A stretch of DNA of 64,000 bases from Colwellia sp. MB3u-45 (lineage in GTDB: Bacteria; Pseudomonadota; Gammaproteobacteria; Enterobacterales; Alteromonadaceae): the NCBI RefSeq assembly GCF_014077005.1, contig NZ_JACGVC010000053.1:434001-498000 (forward strand), written 5' to 3'. Shown here piece by piece: positions 10,181 through 19,663 of the stretch. Numbering within the stretch: position 1 is the stretch's first letter; every line of letters begins with the position of its first letter. The notes below the pieces were generated by a model. It saw only the letters and a list, made by a program, of their open reading frames with translations, did not search any database and was not told the origin of the DNA. Position numbers and translations under genes: made by a program.

Positions 10181-10541
10181 GTTTTAGTCCACTAAGTTTT
10201 TATAATTACTAAGGACATTGCAAAGACAGTGCCTATTTAATTAAATTTTTATAAAGACTTTATTTTCAGTGGCTTAGTGATTTTATTGAGGTGTTTCTTG
10301 GTTGAGTCAATTGACCATTTTGTACAGGCTTGGTGCAAAAAAAAGACGAATGTACAAAAAAGGTGCACAGCATTGCTGACAATAACCACCCGTATTGAGC
10401 TCAATATTGCGTCATGGGCGAAAACTTCAGCGTTAATCTAGCCGTTATTATTGCTTTTAATATCGATTTTTGTGCGGGTTCTCAGTCGCAAAATTATGGT
10501 AATTGAGGTAAAGTAGCGAAAATTTTTTTAAGGTTATCATT
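10181..10541. other. Divergent promoter region, porin / rpe
   Basis: This 361-bp gap separates two divergent genes and must hold both promoters. It contains a direct repeat TGTACA (about 10321 and 10351) and two GGTGCA words close by. I see no open frame or strong hairpin and cannot place the promoters with confidence. Confidence 0.45.
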
Positions 10542-11213
10542 ATGTCTAATTTTTTAATTGCTCCCTCAGTTTTATCGGCAGACTTTGCTCGTTTGGGTGA
10601 AGATGTTGCTAATGTGCTCAGCGCTGGTGCTGATGTAATTCATTTTGATGTAATGGACAATCATTTTGTGCCCAACCTGACCTTTGGTCCAATGATCTGT
10701 AAGTCATTACGAGATTACGGTATTACCGCGCCGATTGATGTGCATTTGATGGTAAAACCTGTTGATCGCCTTATTCCTGACTTTGCCAAAGCGGGCGCTG
10801 ATATTATTACCTTTCATCCAGAAGCGAGCGATCATATTGATAGAACTTTGCAGTTGATTAAAGATCACGGCTGTAAAGCAGGTTTAGTGTTAAACCCAGC
10901 AACGCCGCTGCATGTGTTAGATTTTGTCATGGATAAGCTCGACGTTATTTTATTAATGTCAGTGAATCCTGGTTTTGGTGGGCAATCTTTTATTCCTACC
11001 ACCTTAGATAAGTTACGTTTAGTCCGTGAAAAAATTGCAGCCAGTGGTTACGACATCCGCTTGCAAGTTGACGGTGGTGTTAAAGCTGACAATATTGCTG
11101 AAATAGCCGAAGCAGGGGCTGACATGTTTGTTGCGGGCTCAGCCATTTTCTCCAAGCCAGATTACAAAGTCGCGATTGATGAAATGCGTGCAGAACTTGC
11201 AAAAGTAAAATAA
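10542..11213 (+). CDS. rpe: Ribulose-phosphate 3-epimerase
   Basis: Rpe interconverts ribulose 5-phosphate and xylulose 5-phosphate in the pentose phosphate pathway. The 223-residue TIM barrel shows the family motifs in order: [32 protein letters not shown] with the catalytic and metal Asp/His, [25 protein letters not shown], and [10 protein letters not shown] followed by AGSAIF at the phosphate site. trpS follows after 61 bp in the same direction. In many gammaproteobacteria rpe, gph and trpS are clustered; gph is missing between them here. Confidence 0.96.
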   Translation: MSNFLIAPSVLSADFARLGEDVANVLSAGADVIHFDVMDNHFVPNLTFGPMICKSLRDYGITAPIDVHLMVKPVDRLIPDFAKAGADIITFHPEASDHIDRTLQLIKDHGCKAGLVLNPATPLHVLDFVMDKLDVILLMSVNPGFGGQSFIPTTLDKLRLVREKIAASGYDIRLQVDGGVKADNIAEIAEAGADMFVAGSAIFSKPDYKVAIDEMRAELAKVK

Positions 11214-11274
11214 AAAAATATTGATTAAAACACGATTAAATCACATTACATTAAGAAAAATTGAAGGATAAAAA

Positions 11275-12279
11275 ATGAGTAAACCTATTGTATTAAGCGG
11301 CTGTCAGCCATCGGGCGAGTTAACTATTGGTAATTACCTTGGCGCGTTAAAGCAATGGGTGGACATGCAAGATAGCCACGAATGTTATTACATGCTGGTT
11401 GATCAACATGCGATTACGGTGCGTCCTAAACCTGAAGATTTACGTAAAGCGACCTTAGATGGTTTAGCCTTGTATTTAGCTTGTGGTGTTGATCCAGAAA
11501 AAAGCACCATTTTTATTCAGTCGCATGTGCCAGAGCACGCGCAATTGAGTTGGGTATTAAATTGCTACACCCAAATGGGTGAGTTAAACCGCATGACACA
11601 ATACAAAGATAAGTCGGCAAAGTCTGAAGCTAATATGAACTCAGGTTTATTTACTTATCCGGTATTAATGGCGGCAGATATTTTATTGTATGGCGCGAAC
11701 AAAGTGCCGGTTGGTGATGACCAAAAGCAACATTTAGAATTAGCCCGCGATATAGCGACTCGTTTTAATAATCTACATGGTGAAACCTTTAAAGTACCAG
11801 AGCCTTATATTCCAGAATTTGGCGCCCGGGTGATGAGTTTATTAGAGCCCACTAAAAAAATGTCAAAGTCTGATACTAACCCGGGTAATTTTATTGGTTT
11901 ATTAGAAGACACCAAGAAAATTACCAAGAAAATTAAACGTGCGGTAACTGACTCTGACGAGCAAGCCAATATCTATTTTGACATAGCTGAAAAACCAGGT
12001 GTGTCAAACTTGTTGTCACTTTTATCGTGCACAACCGGTAAATCAGTGGCTGAACTTGTGCCTGAATATGAAGATAAAATGTATGGTCATTTAAAAGGTG
12101 ATGTAGCTGAAGCCGTGGTTGCTTTATTAGCGCCCATTCAAGCGCGTTATCATGAATTTCGTAATGACCAAGCTTATCTAGATGAAGTGATGCGCAAAGG
12201 TGCTGAAAAAGCCTCTGCGCGTGCGAGTAAATTGCTTGCTGAGGTTTATCAGGCGGTTGGTTTTATTGCTAAGCCTTAA
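11275..12279 (+). CDS. trpS: Tryptophanyl-tRNA synthetase
   Basis: A class I aminoacyl-tRNA synthetase of 334 residues that charges tRNA-Trp. It starts [24 protein letters not shown], which contains the HIGH-equivalent segment TIGN, and carries the KMSKS loop as KKMSKSDTN near residue 197. [28 protein letters not shown] is the tryptophan-site region typical of bacterial TrpS. An AAGGA ribosome-binding site lies 7 nt before the ATG. It is probably co-transcribed with rpe and ends at the terminator at 12367. Confidence 0.97.
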   Translation: MSKPIVLSGCQPSGELTIGNYLGALKQWVDMQDSHECYYMLVDQHAITVRPKPEDLRKATLDGLALYLACGVDPEKSTIFIQSHVPEHAQLSWVLNCYTQMGELNRMTQYKDKSAKSEANMNSGLFTYPVLMAADILLYGANKVPVGDDQKQHLELARDIATRFNNLHGETFKVPEPYIPEFGARVMSLLEPTKKMSKSDTNPGNFIGLLEDTKKITKKIKRAVTDSDEQANIYFDIAEKPGVSNLLSLLSCTTGKSVAELVPEYEDKMYGHLKGDVAEAVVALLAPIQARYHEFRNDQAYLDEVMRKGAEKASARASKLLAEVYQAVGFIAKP

Positions 12280-12318
12280 TCTCTGCACTACTCATGCTGA
12301 CGAGTTATTAAACTAGCG

Positions 12319-12366
12319 ACTAAGTCAGTCACTAAGTAAATCACTAAGTAAATCATTAAGTCAGAC
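12319..12366. repeat. Four imperfect 12-bp tandem repeats
   Basis: The units are ACTAAGTCAGTC, ACTAAGTAAATC twice, and ATTAAGTCAGAC, in exact 12-bp register directly before the trpS terminator. This is probably slippage-derived spacer sequence with no evident function. Confidence 0.85.
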
Positions 12367-12400
12367 ATAAAAAAGCCGTCGTATTTACGACGGCTTTTTA
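12367..12400. terminator. Bidirectional terminator between trpS and the FHA gene
   Basis: A 13-bp perfect stem (AAAAGCCGTCGTA and its complement) around a 2-nt centre is flanked by A- and T-runs on both sides. It can stop trpS on the plus strand and the FHA-domain gene on the minus strand. Confidence 0.92.
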
Positions 12401-12466
12401 GTTTTTATTTTTTCAATTCAGTCTTAAATCTGTTTAAGTATTTAAGTATTTAGGGCTGAATGACTG

Positions 12467-13435
12467 CTATTCTTTATTATCTTCAGCGGCCTCTTTCGTT
12501 ACTTTTTCAAATAACTTAGCACTGTCACTGACAAAGCTTTCAACATCACTGCTCGGTGTAAACAAAAAGGCTGGCGACATGATGGTGGTGTCAAACTGCG
12601 GCCGGGGATTAAAGTCGGGTTGTTTACTTAATTGGACGATAAAACTACCGCCAAATAACAACAATACCAAACATAAAGACACGAAACTTCTGCGTTTTAA
12701 TGTCATATGAAAGCCGACGTAACAGTTGAGCCAAAACAAACAAAAAGCCAGCAACAAAGGAACAATGGCGAGCAGCCATAACATTGAAGCGTTGCTTGAG
12801 GTATTAAAGTGCACAATGTTTTCAAAAATATCACTGAGCCACATTAAGTTGAAGAAGATATAGCTAATACCCATTTGGGTCCAAAAACGGCCATCGTGTT
12901 TGGTTAAATGCGACACTAAAGCAATACCGGCTGGCCATAAGGCAAAACCTAGCGTTAAGCCAATGGTGGGCACGAGTATTTGCGTTAAGCTAACTTCGTT
13001 AACATTGTTTAAATTAATAATCCAACCGCCAATAAAGGCAAATAAGGTCATGCTTAATGCCACTACCATAGGGTGACGCGCTAAGTTAATTAAGCCTTCA
13101 AACGGGCTAATCGCTATGCTTTTTGAAACCGGATGGCTGGGAAAGACAAAACGAACTTGGCTTTTTCCAATGGTGATAATATCGCCAGAACGTACTTGGT
13201 GTTGAATAACGTTGTCTTTACTGTTTTCAAGATAACTACCATTAATTGAACCTTGATCATTAACTAGCCAATGTTCACCATTAAAATGCAGTTGCAGATG
13301 ATCAGCGCAAACGTGAGGGTCACTAATGATAATATCGTTATCGTAACCGCGGCCAATGCTAATGTTATTTGAGGCAAACTTGTGGCGGCTTAATAATTTA
13401 TGACCATGACTGATTTCTTCAATGATTATTTCCAT
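12467..13435 (-). CDS. FHA-domain membrane protein
   Basis: The 322-residue protein has an N-terminal FHA phosphothreonine-binding domain, about residues 5-98, with the conserved GR (28-29), a S-x-x-H region SDPHVCADH (38-46) and NGS (65-67). After a linker come about five hydrophobic helices (roughly 118-140, 150-175, 188-203, 216-240 and 250-268), then a polar, acidic tail ending KEAAEDNKE. FHA domains read Ser/Thr phosphorylation, but no kinase gene is nearby. The start overlaps the end of the upstream protease gene by 10 bp, so the two are translationally coupled. I do not recognise a named family for the whole protein. Confidence 0.8.
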   Translation of the reverse strand: MEIIIEEISHGHKLLSRHKFASNNISIGRGYDNDIIISDPHVCADHLQLHFNGEHWLVNDQGSINGSYLENSKDNVIQHQVRSGDIITIGKSQVRFVFPSHPVSKSIAISPFEGLINLARHPMVVALSMTLFAFIGGWIINLNNVNEVSLTQILVPTIGLTLGFALWPAGIALVSHLTKHDGRFWTQMGISYIFFNLMWLSDIFENIVHFNTSSNASMLWLLAIVPLLLAFCLFWLNCYVGFHMTLKRRSFVSLCLVLLLFGGSFIVQLSKQPDFNPRPQFDTTIMSPAFLFTPSSDVESFVSDSAKLFEKVTKEAAEDNKE

Positions 13436-14679
13436 GAAACCGACTCCATAAATTTAGCTAGAAAGGCTAATGAGGTTTCTTGTGCCACACCTGAAATCGT
13501 AAAATGGCTGAGCAATGCGTATTGTTCGTGATCTACCGAGATGGCAATGTAGAGCACATCGTAAAGTGCGGGGAAGTCTTTATAAGCGCGGGTACAAAAT
13601 ACTGCTTTATTCTTAATATTACTGCTGTTGGGCGTAACGATATCATGGTGGCATTGATATTCAGTAACATCATCTTTACCGGCTTTATTACCTGGCGCGG
13701 CTTGATTTAACTGACGTTCAAAAATATGGTAAAACTTAGTGCTACCAATTTTATCTGATTCCATATAGCGGTATTCCATTTCTAACGAACCAGTAAAAAA
13801 GTCAGAAGAAATGTAAGTGTTCTCATCTAGGTCACAATTAGCAACAGCCGCCATAATTTGTGCGTCGGTTTTATCTGAGTTGGATTCACCCCAACAACGT
13901 ACAAAAGGTACGTCAACGGTTGGAATTAAGCCTCGACCCAAAGGTTTTAGTTGCCAATCACTGTTCAGTATTGTGGTGATTAACTTTTTTTGATTTTGCA
14001 TAAGTTGTGCAGCCATTTGCTGCTCAATACTTTCTGGTGGGCTATTTTTATAGGCCTGATAAAGCTCAAGTAGCTTGTCGTGCGGCACTAAAAAGCCAAT
14101 TTGATTACCCGAAGTAGCGACATTAATACCAACAACTTCGGTATTTTTGTTAACCACTGGGCCGCCACTCATACCTGAGTTAACCGAGCCAGTAAAATGA
14201 ATGCGATCATTAAATGATTCATTTTTTAAACCATTATAAGTGCCGGGCACGACTATCATACCTAAATCATGTGGGTTACCTAATGAATATAGTTCTTCAC
14301 CTTTAGTCGGGGCTTGTTGGGCAAGCTGAAAAAAGGGCATTTCAGCCGTGACTTCACGTTGCACTATGGCGAGGTCATTAATGACATCAACACTTTTTAA
14401 GGTTAATGGCGCTTGGTTACCTTGGTTGTCTAAATATTCAATCTTGTATTTATTGGGATGACGTGCAAAACCGGAAATAACATGATAATTAGTGGCAATA
14501 AGGCCACTGCTGCTAATTTGAAAACCCGAACCAATGGATGATTTTTCACCACTGGCTTTGTCAATTAAGCGAATTTGATAAAGTGATGGGGCCAGTTGTT
14601 TAAAAATTTCTTCGGCCTGCTCAGCTGCGAAACTTAATGTACTAAAGCACATAAGTAGCAGAGCAAAAATAGCTTTCAT
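13426..14679 (-). CDS. Secreted trypsin-like serine protease (S1/S1C family)
   Basis: A 417-residue protein with a signal peptide (residues 1-18, LLLMCFSTLSFA). The trypsin-like domain spans about 22-215 with a complete triad: His66 in TNYHVISG, Asp102 in VINDLAIVQ and Ser171 in GMSGGPVV. Unlike DegP/DegQ no PDZ domain follows; the C-terminal 200 residues are not recognised and hold five cysteines. It should act in the periplasm. The FHA membrane-protein gene overlaps its end by 10 bp, suggesting a two-protein module spanning the inner membrane. Its promoter lies in the 587-bp gap before feoA. Confidence 0.85.
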   Translation of the reverse strand: MKAIFALLLMCFSTLSFAAEQAEEIFKQLAPSLYQIRLIDKASGEKSSIGSGFQISSSGLIATNYHVISGFARHPNKYKIEYLDNQGNQAPLTLKSVDVINDLAIVQREVTAEMPFFQLAQQAPTKGEELYSLGNPHDLGMIVVPGTYNGLKNESFNDRIHFTGSVNSGMSGGPVVNKNTEVVGINVATSGNQIGFLVPHDKLLELYQAYKNSPPESIEQQMAAQLMQNQKKLITTILNSDWQLKPLGRGLIPTVDVPFVRCWGESNSDKTDAQIMAAVANCDLDENTYISSDFFTGSLEMEYRYMESDKIGSTKFYHIFERQLNQAAPGNKAGKDDVTEYQCHHDIVTPNSSNIKNKAVFCTRAYKDFPALYDVLYIAISVDHEQYALLSHFTISGVAQETSLAFLAKFMESVSWK

Positions 14680-15230
14680 TGCATATCCTTTTGTATTATT
14701 ACTTTGGGAACTGTTTGATATTTAGGCAAAGCAGAACTTGTCTGACTACCATTGTGCCAGTGTAATCAAATTTGTCATCTTTTATCCGACAATATGACTA
14801 TTTTGCTTGATGCAATGCACTAGTGTAACGGGATGAAAAAAAGCCACGATGAATAGCTAAACTAATTTGCGCTATTTGCATATCCGTTTAATACCTGTAG
14901 AAGCTTATGAAACTAATAGGCGTCTATTTAAGCAGTAACATCTTTAGATGATTAGGTTTATTACTGGCATTACATTTGTGTTCTTTTTGTCTGCAGATAA
15001 GCGAAATAAAATCATAGGGTTATTGTTCCAGATTAACTACAAGTGGCGAAATTTTTATTGGTGAAATACTCGCAATCACCCTAGCAGATTATTGTGATGA
15101 ACAGCCAAATTGCTCTGGTGTGTTTTAACCCACATAAGTGGCTAATAATTTAATGAAACGGGTATCAGATCAAGCTAACGTTAAAACGTTTATTTAATAT
15201 CTTGTTGTCTGCTACTAGTTTTAGTATGAT
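14680..15230. other. Divergent intergenic region, protease / feoA
   Basis: About 550 bp of AT-rich sequence with no convincing open frame. It must contain the protease promoter on the minus strand; the feoA control region, with the Fur box, is at the right end. Confidence 0.45.
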
Positions 15231-15253
15231 TAAATGATAATTGTTATCATTTA
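15231..15253 (+). promoter_or_regulatory. Fur box upstream of feoAB
   Basis: AAATGATAA-TTG-TTATCATTT has perfect 9-bp arms and matches the Fur consensus closely (GATAATGATAATCATTATC type). It ends 13 bp before the feoA ATG, so Fe(II)-Fur would repress the operon when iron is plentiful. Confidence 0.9.
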
Positions 15254-15266
15254 GATATAGGCTACT

Positions 15267-15497
15267 ATGACCTTATACGAATTACCCCTTAATCAACCAG
15301 CTCATATCAGTTATTTACCGGCAAACTTTGCGTTAAGTGCGCAGTTAATTGAACAGGGCTTCGCCTTGAAAAGTGAAATATCACTAGCCCATAAAGCGCC
15401 TTTTAACGGTCCACTTGCCTTTCATTTGCATGGCACAAAAATGTGCCTGCCAGCGACCATTGCCAAGCAAATCAACATTAAGTTATTAACCAAATGA
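15267..15497 (+). CDS. feoA: FeoA, ferrous iron transport accessory protein
   Basis: A 76-residue SH3-like-fold protein that accompanies FeoB in Fe(II) uptake. The sequence is short and divergent (MTLYELPLNQPAHISYL), and the call rests on size, the FeoA-like Leu/Gly pattern, the Fur box directly upstream, and a 4-bp overlap with feoB. FeoA is cytoplasmic and is thought to interact with the FeoB G domain. Confidence 0.88.
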   Translation: MTLYELPLNQPAHISYLPANFALSAQLIEQGFALKSEISLAHKAPFNGPLAFHLHGTKMCLPATIAKQINIKLLTK

Positions 15498-17674
15498 TCG
15501 AACAAAATATTGCACTGGTCGGTTTTGCTAATTCAGGCAAAAGCACACTTTTTAATGCCTTGGCGGTGGCAAAACAGAAAACAGGTAACTGGACAGGTGT
15601 CACAGTTGCCGCCAAACAGCAGCAATGTCAGCTAAATAAAAAGCTGACATTGCTGTCTGATTTACCTGGCATTAGCTCTTTAGCGCAGCGAAGTCAGCAA
15701 AGTAAAGATCTGTCGGTTACCCATGACTTTATTAAGCAAAATCACATTGATTGTTTAATTAATGTGATTGACGCCACACAACTTAAGCGCCAGCTGTATT
15801 TAACTACACAGCTGCTTGAGCTTGGTTTACCTATGATAGTGGTGCTAAATAAATCAGACCGTAAAGAAGCCGCTAATATAGATTTACAAAAACTGTCTGC
15901 TCAGTTAGGTTGCCCAGTAGTTACTGAAAATAGTGTTGGAAAACATGCGGGCAAAAAAATTACTGCCGCATTACAACATATTCCTAGCCCCCGGGTCGCT
16001 GGGCATTTATTGACCCTACCCGAAGCATTAGCTGATTACTCAGGCATGCCACTTGAATTAGAACGCCAAGCTTGCGGCAACACACCAGGCTGCCAATCAA
16101 CTGATAAAAAGGCTATGGCGGTCATGCAAGCAAGGTATGACTTTATTTATCAACTGGTTGCTGACGTGGTTACGGCCCCCAGTAATAATACTCAATTTAG
16201 TGACAAGTTAGACCGTTGGATGTTGCATCCGGTTTTAGGTGTACCGATTTTTTTAGTGATGATGTACTTGCTATTCATGTTTGCGATTAATGTTGGCGGT
16301 GCTTTTATTGATTTTTTTGATATTTTAGCGGGCGCAATATTTGTTGATTATCCACAACACTTTTTAAGCGCTTTTAACTTACCCGCCTGGCTAAGTACTA
16401 TTATCAGTGGTGTCGGTTTAGGTATTCAAACCGTGGCAACATTTATTCCTATTATCGCCAGTTTATTTATTGGTTTGTCACTGCTAGAAAGTAGTGGTTA
16501 TTTAGCCCGAGCTGCATTTGTGGTTGATGCCGCGATGCAAAAAATTGGTTTGCCGGGTAAAGCCTTTGTGCCATTAATTGTTGGTTTTGGTTGTACCGTG
16601 CCAGCGGTGATGGCAGCACGTATTTTGGATAATGAAAGAGAAAGAATCACCACCATAATGATGTCGCCATTTATGTCTTGCGGCGCTAGATTACCGGTTT
16701 ATGCCTTATTTGCGGCGGCTTTCTTTCCAGAGTCAGGGCAAAACTTAGTATTCTTGTTGTACCTTATTGGCATTGCTGCTGCGGTATTGACTGGGCTGAT
16801 GTTAAAGAAAACCATTTTAATGGGTAAAAACTCTATTAATATTATGGAATTACCTTTGTATGAATGGCCAAAACTGTCATATTTGTTGAAACGGGTATGG
16901 CAACGCACACGCTCTTTTATTGTTGGCGCGGGTAAAACCATCATAGTGGTGGTCTGTGTTTTAAACTTCTTTAATTCTTTAGGCACAGACGGTGAATTTG
17001 GTCATCATGACACGCAAGACTCTTTGCTAAGTAAAAGTGCGCAGGTGCTAACACCCTTGCTTGCGCCCATGGGGGTTAAAGAAGATAACTGGCAAGCCAG
17101 TGTCGGTATTATTACTGGGCTATTTGCAAAAGAGGCGTTAGTGGCTACTTTTAATAGTTTATATTCACCGGTTTCACAAGCGCCAACAGCACCCGATCCT
17201 ATGCCGGTATTATGGCAGCAAGCGCTAGCCAGTATTAGCGATAATTTACAAGGCATAGCAGCAGATGATCCCTTAGGTACTGACATTGGTGATGTGTCTA
17301 GCGTAGAAGTTGCCGCACAAGCACAAGGCGTTGAACAAAGTACCATTACCATTATGCAAGCGGCTTTTGCGGGTAAAATTGGCGCATTTTGTTACTTGCT
17401 TTTTATTTTACTTTACACACCATGCGCGGCGGCAATGGGGGCAATTAAAAATGAAGTGGGTACACGTTGGGCAATGTTTGCCGCATTGTGGAGTTTTACG
17501 TTAGCCTACTTATCGGCAGCAGGATGTTACCAACTTGCGGTGTTTTCATCACAACCTGTTCACTCGTTCATCAGTATTGTGGTGATCATGGCAGTATTTT
17601 TTAGTATATATTACGGTTTAAAACGAGCAGGTAAAAACATTCTGACCATACCTACGTTGGTTTCTTATCGTTAA
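15494..17674 (+). CDS. feoB: FeoB, ferrous iron transporter
   Basis: A 726-residue inner-membrane Fe(II) transporter with an N-terminal GTPase-like domain. G1 is GFANSGKST (10-18), G3 is DLPG (56-59) and G4 is NKSD near residue 120. The helical domain follows, and from about residue 255 there are multiple membrane helices with the two gate regions, including VGFGCTVPAVMAAR with SPFMSCGARLPVYALF, and TPCAAAMGAI near the C-terminus. Its ATG overlaps the feoA stop by 4 bp. No feoC is seen downstream. A terminator follows at 17729. Confidence 0.96.
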   Translation: MIEQNIALVGFANSGKSTLFNALAVAKQKTGNWTGVTVAAKQQQCQLNKKLTLLSDLPGISSLAQRSQQSKDLSVTHDFIKQNHIDCLINVIDATQLKRQLYLTTQLLELGLPMIVVLNKSDRKEAANIDLQKLSAQLGCPVVTENSVGKHAGKKITAALQHIPSPRVAGHLLTLPEALADYSGMPLELERQACGNTPGCQSTDKKAMAVMQARYDFIYQLVADVVTAPSNNTQFSDKLDRWMLHPVLGVPIFLVMMYLLFMFAINVGGAFIDFFDILAGAIFVDYPQHFLSAFNLPAWLSTIISGVGLGIQTVATFIPIIASLFIGLSLLESSGYLARAAFVVDAAMQKIGLPGKAFVPLIVGFGCTVPAVMAARILDNERERITTIMMSPFMSCGARLPVYALFAAAFFPESGQNLVFLLYLIGIAAAVLTGLMLKKTILMGKNSINIMELPLYEWPKLSYLLKRVWQRTRSFIVGAGKTIIVVVCVLNFFNSLGTDGEFGHHDTQDSLLSKSAQVLTPLLAPMGVKEDNWQASVGIITGLFAKEALVATFNSLYSPVSQAPTAPDPMPVLWQQALASISDNLQGIAADDPLGTDIGDVSSVEVAAQAQGVEQSTITIMQAAFAGKIGAFCYLLFILLYTPCAAAMGAIKNEVGTRWAMFAALWSFTLAYLSAAGCYQLAVFSSQPVHSFISIVVIMAVFFSIYYGLKRAGKNILTIPTLVSYR

Positions 17675-17728
17675 CACTCAGGCCTTTAATTATCGTTAAG
17701 TCATCAATTCGACTGATATAGCACCTGA

Positions 17729-17763
17729 TAACGCTATCTTTGCACAACATAGCGTTATTTATC
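17729..17763 (+). terminator. Terminator after feoAB
   Basis: ATAACGCTAT and its complement ATAGCGTTAT flank a 10-nt loop and run into TTATCTT. It lies 55 bp after the feoB stop. Confidence 0.7.
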
Positions 17764-17829
17764 TTGTCGAACATTACTAAACAGCTTAGGCTATATTGAA
17801 TCTTAGTTGTAAAAAGCAGTATTGAAAAT

Positions 17830-18222
17830 ATGGATAACATACAAGCAAAGCGTTATTTACTGAATAAAACTGAAACTATTGAATATACTCCATTTGGTCC
17901 TGATGTGAGTGTTTTTAAAGTAAAGCATAAAATGTTTGCGACATTATCGCTAGGCAAAGGTAATGAAAAAGGCACTAATGGTAAAATGGCAGGGCATTAT
18001 TGCATCAACTTAAAATGTGACCCTGACGAAGCCGTTATGCTACGTGATGTTTTTGATGCGGTTATACCAGGTTACCATATGAACAAAACGCAATGGAATA
18101 CGGTTATTTTAGATGGTTCAATTCCACAAGGTGAAGTTGAACGCATGATTGATAATTCCTATATGCTAGTAGTAAACAAGATGCCCAAGCAAGACCAGCA
18201 GTCGCTGCTAATGCCTTTATAA
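17830..18222 (+). CDS. MmcQ/YjbR-family protein
   Basis: A 130-residue protein matching the MmcQ/YjbR (DUF419) pattern: a central FKVKHKMFATLSL strand pair, NLKCDPDEAVMLRD, VIPGYHMNKTQWNTVILDGSIP and a C-terminal helix with DNSYMLVV. The family has a CyaY-like fold and is often listed as DNA-binding, with little direct evidence. It stands alone, 155 bp after feoB and beyond the terminator, so it is probably not part of the iron operon. Confidence 0.82.
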   Translation: MDNIQAKRYLLNKTETIEYTPFGPDVSVFKVKHKMFATLSLGKGNEKGTNGKMAGHYCINLKCDPDEAVMLRDVFDAVIPGYHMNKTQWNTVILDGSIPQGEVERMIDNSYMLVVNKMPKQDQQSLLMPL

Positions 18223-18632
18223 AATTAACATTAGCGCTAAAAAAGCACCAAACTGATGAATGGTGCTTGCTAACCTGAACTATTAAGCTGATGGCCTTAA
18301 ATCTAGCTAAGACTAATGCTATTAGTCCTGAATCCAAAACCAAAACCCAAAATAGCCAACGCCATAGTATTGAGCTTACAGACCTTGTCTGCAATAACTG
18401 CTCCCCATTGCATTTACATACAATTTGCTGAATCGTTAACCTGACACTCACCTTGTTTTTAACAATATCATCAATTCAACCTTGTAATCATGATGCTTTT
18501 TGTATTCTTGAGTGTCTCCACCACACAATTAATTTATGCCACCTAAATACTGTTATTTTAAATAAAGCTCAATACTTATGCTGTATTTGTTGCTAAATTA
18601 ACATCAGGATAAGATAAAACAACAGGCTGATA
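18223..18632. other. Intergenic region before the binding-protein/cyclase pair
   Basis: This 410-bp gap holds no supported protein gene. On the minus strand, AAGCACCA-(10 nt)-TGGTGCTT runs into TTTT at 18239-18268, which looks like a terminator for a leftward transcript starting somewhere in 18300-18630. No leftward protein gene is present there. Confidence 0.5.
18239..18268 (-). terminator. Minus-strand terminator-like hairpin without an obvious gene
   Basis: An 8-bp perfect stem with a 10-nt loop is followed on the minus strand by six Ts. On the plus strand it is preceded by the A-run but not followed by Ts, so it fits leftward transcription better than the end of the YjbR-like gene. Confidence 0.5.
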
Positions 18633-19655
18633 GTGTTGAATCTAAAATACCCCTTGGTATCTTCTATAACCTTACTCATTATTTTGGGGCTTGGGATCTT
18701 GTCTTTTAATCTACAAAGTTTTTGGCATCAGGACAAATACTCGGTGATTATTGCGGTTTCTAAAACTCCTTTGTCTACGCCTTTTTATATTGCTAAAGCG
18801 ATAAATTCTTTTGATGACACCTGCGTTAGGGTTAAGTATGAGCAGGTAATAGGAGGTAAATCTGCATTTGATAAGGTGATGAGTGGTGAGGTTGATTTTG
18901 GCACAAGTTCTGATTCGGTTATTGCTTTTCAAAGTTTGACTACGCCATCATTTGTCAGCCACGCGATGTTTGTCCAATCTGATAATGATGTGAAATTAAT
19001 TACCCATTCTGCCGATAACATAAAATCAGCCTTGGATCTAAAAGGTAAAAAAGTGGGTGTTACCCAAGGTACTGCCAGTGAATATCTGTTAAGTACACTT
19101 TTAGCGATTGAAGGCTTAACTATGGCTGATGTGAAGTTATATTATGATAAACCGCCACAATTGCTACAAGCTTTTAGTCGTGATGAGGTTGACGCTATTG
19201 TGTCTTGGGAGCCCTTCGTTTTTCAATTGTTGCAAGGACTTGATAAAAAAATAAAAATTCATGATACCAAAAGTTTAAGCACATTGAGCTTTAATTTAAT
19301 TTCTCAAACCGCAGACAGTCAAGGGGTAGAAAAAGCAAAATGTGTCATTCAAGGACTACAAACTGCCATCCATTACATTGCTTCGCATCCACAAGCCGCT
19401 AAAAAAATAGTGATAGATGAGCTAAATTTAGATCCCGCATTTATTGACTGGGTGTGGCCTGATTATATTTTTAAGCTCGGATTGAATCAATCATTGATAT
19501 TAAACATTAGATCTCAAGCACTATGGGTAGTGGAAACACAAATGAGAGTATCTAATAGTGCGCCTAACTCATTGCGCTTTGTTGATAGTAGGGCATTGCT
19601 ACAGGTCGATCCTGGAGCCGTAGATATACCGCTGCAGATATTCCCCGGTAAATAA
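18633..19655 (+). CDS. Periplasmic substrate-binding protein (NMT1/TauA-like)
   Basis: A 340-residue exported or membrane-tethered binding protein with a hydrophobic N-terminal segment (about 8-26). The fold matches ABC substrate-binding proteins of the nitrate/sulfonate/thiamine-precursor class: AVSKTPLSTPFYIAKA, GGKSAFDKVMSGEVDFGTSSD, ALDLKGKKVGVTQGTASEYLL and DEVDAIVSWEPF are typical. No ABC permease or ATPase gene is nearby. It is followed after 8 bp by a transmembrane diguanylate cyclase, so I infer a sensory role, handing ligand information to the cyclase. The start is a GTG; the ligand cannot be predicted. Confidence 0.85.
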   Translation: MLNLKYPLVSSITLLIILGLGILSFNLQSFWHQDKYSVIIAVSKTPLSTPFYIAKAINSFDDTCVRVKYEQVIGGKSAFDKVMSGEVDFGTSSDSVIAFQSLTTPSFVSHAMFVQSDNDVKLITHSADNIKSALDLKGKKVGVTQGTASEYLLSTLLAIEGLTMADVKLYYDKPPQLLQAFSRDEVDAIVSWEPFVFQLLQGLDKKIKIHDTKSLSTLSFNLISQTADSQGVEKAKCVIQGLQTAIHYIASHPQAAKKIVIDELNLDPAFIDWVWPDYIFKLGLNQSLILNIRSQALWVVETQMRVSNSAPNSLRFVDSRALLQVDPGAVDIPLQIFPGK

Positions 19656-19663
19656 GGTTTTTT

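Noticed and set aside
18104-18451. Minus-strand 115-codon frame overlapping the YjbR-like gene end
   Set aside because: It is antisense to a real gene and is crossed by the leftward terminator at 18239.
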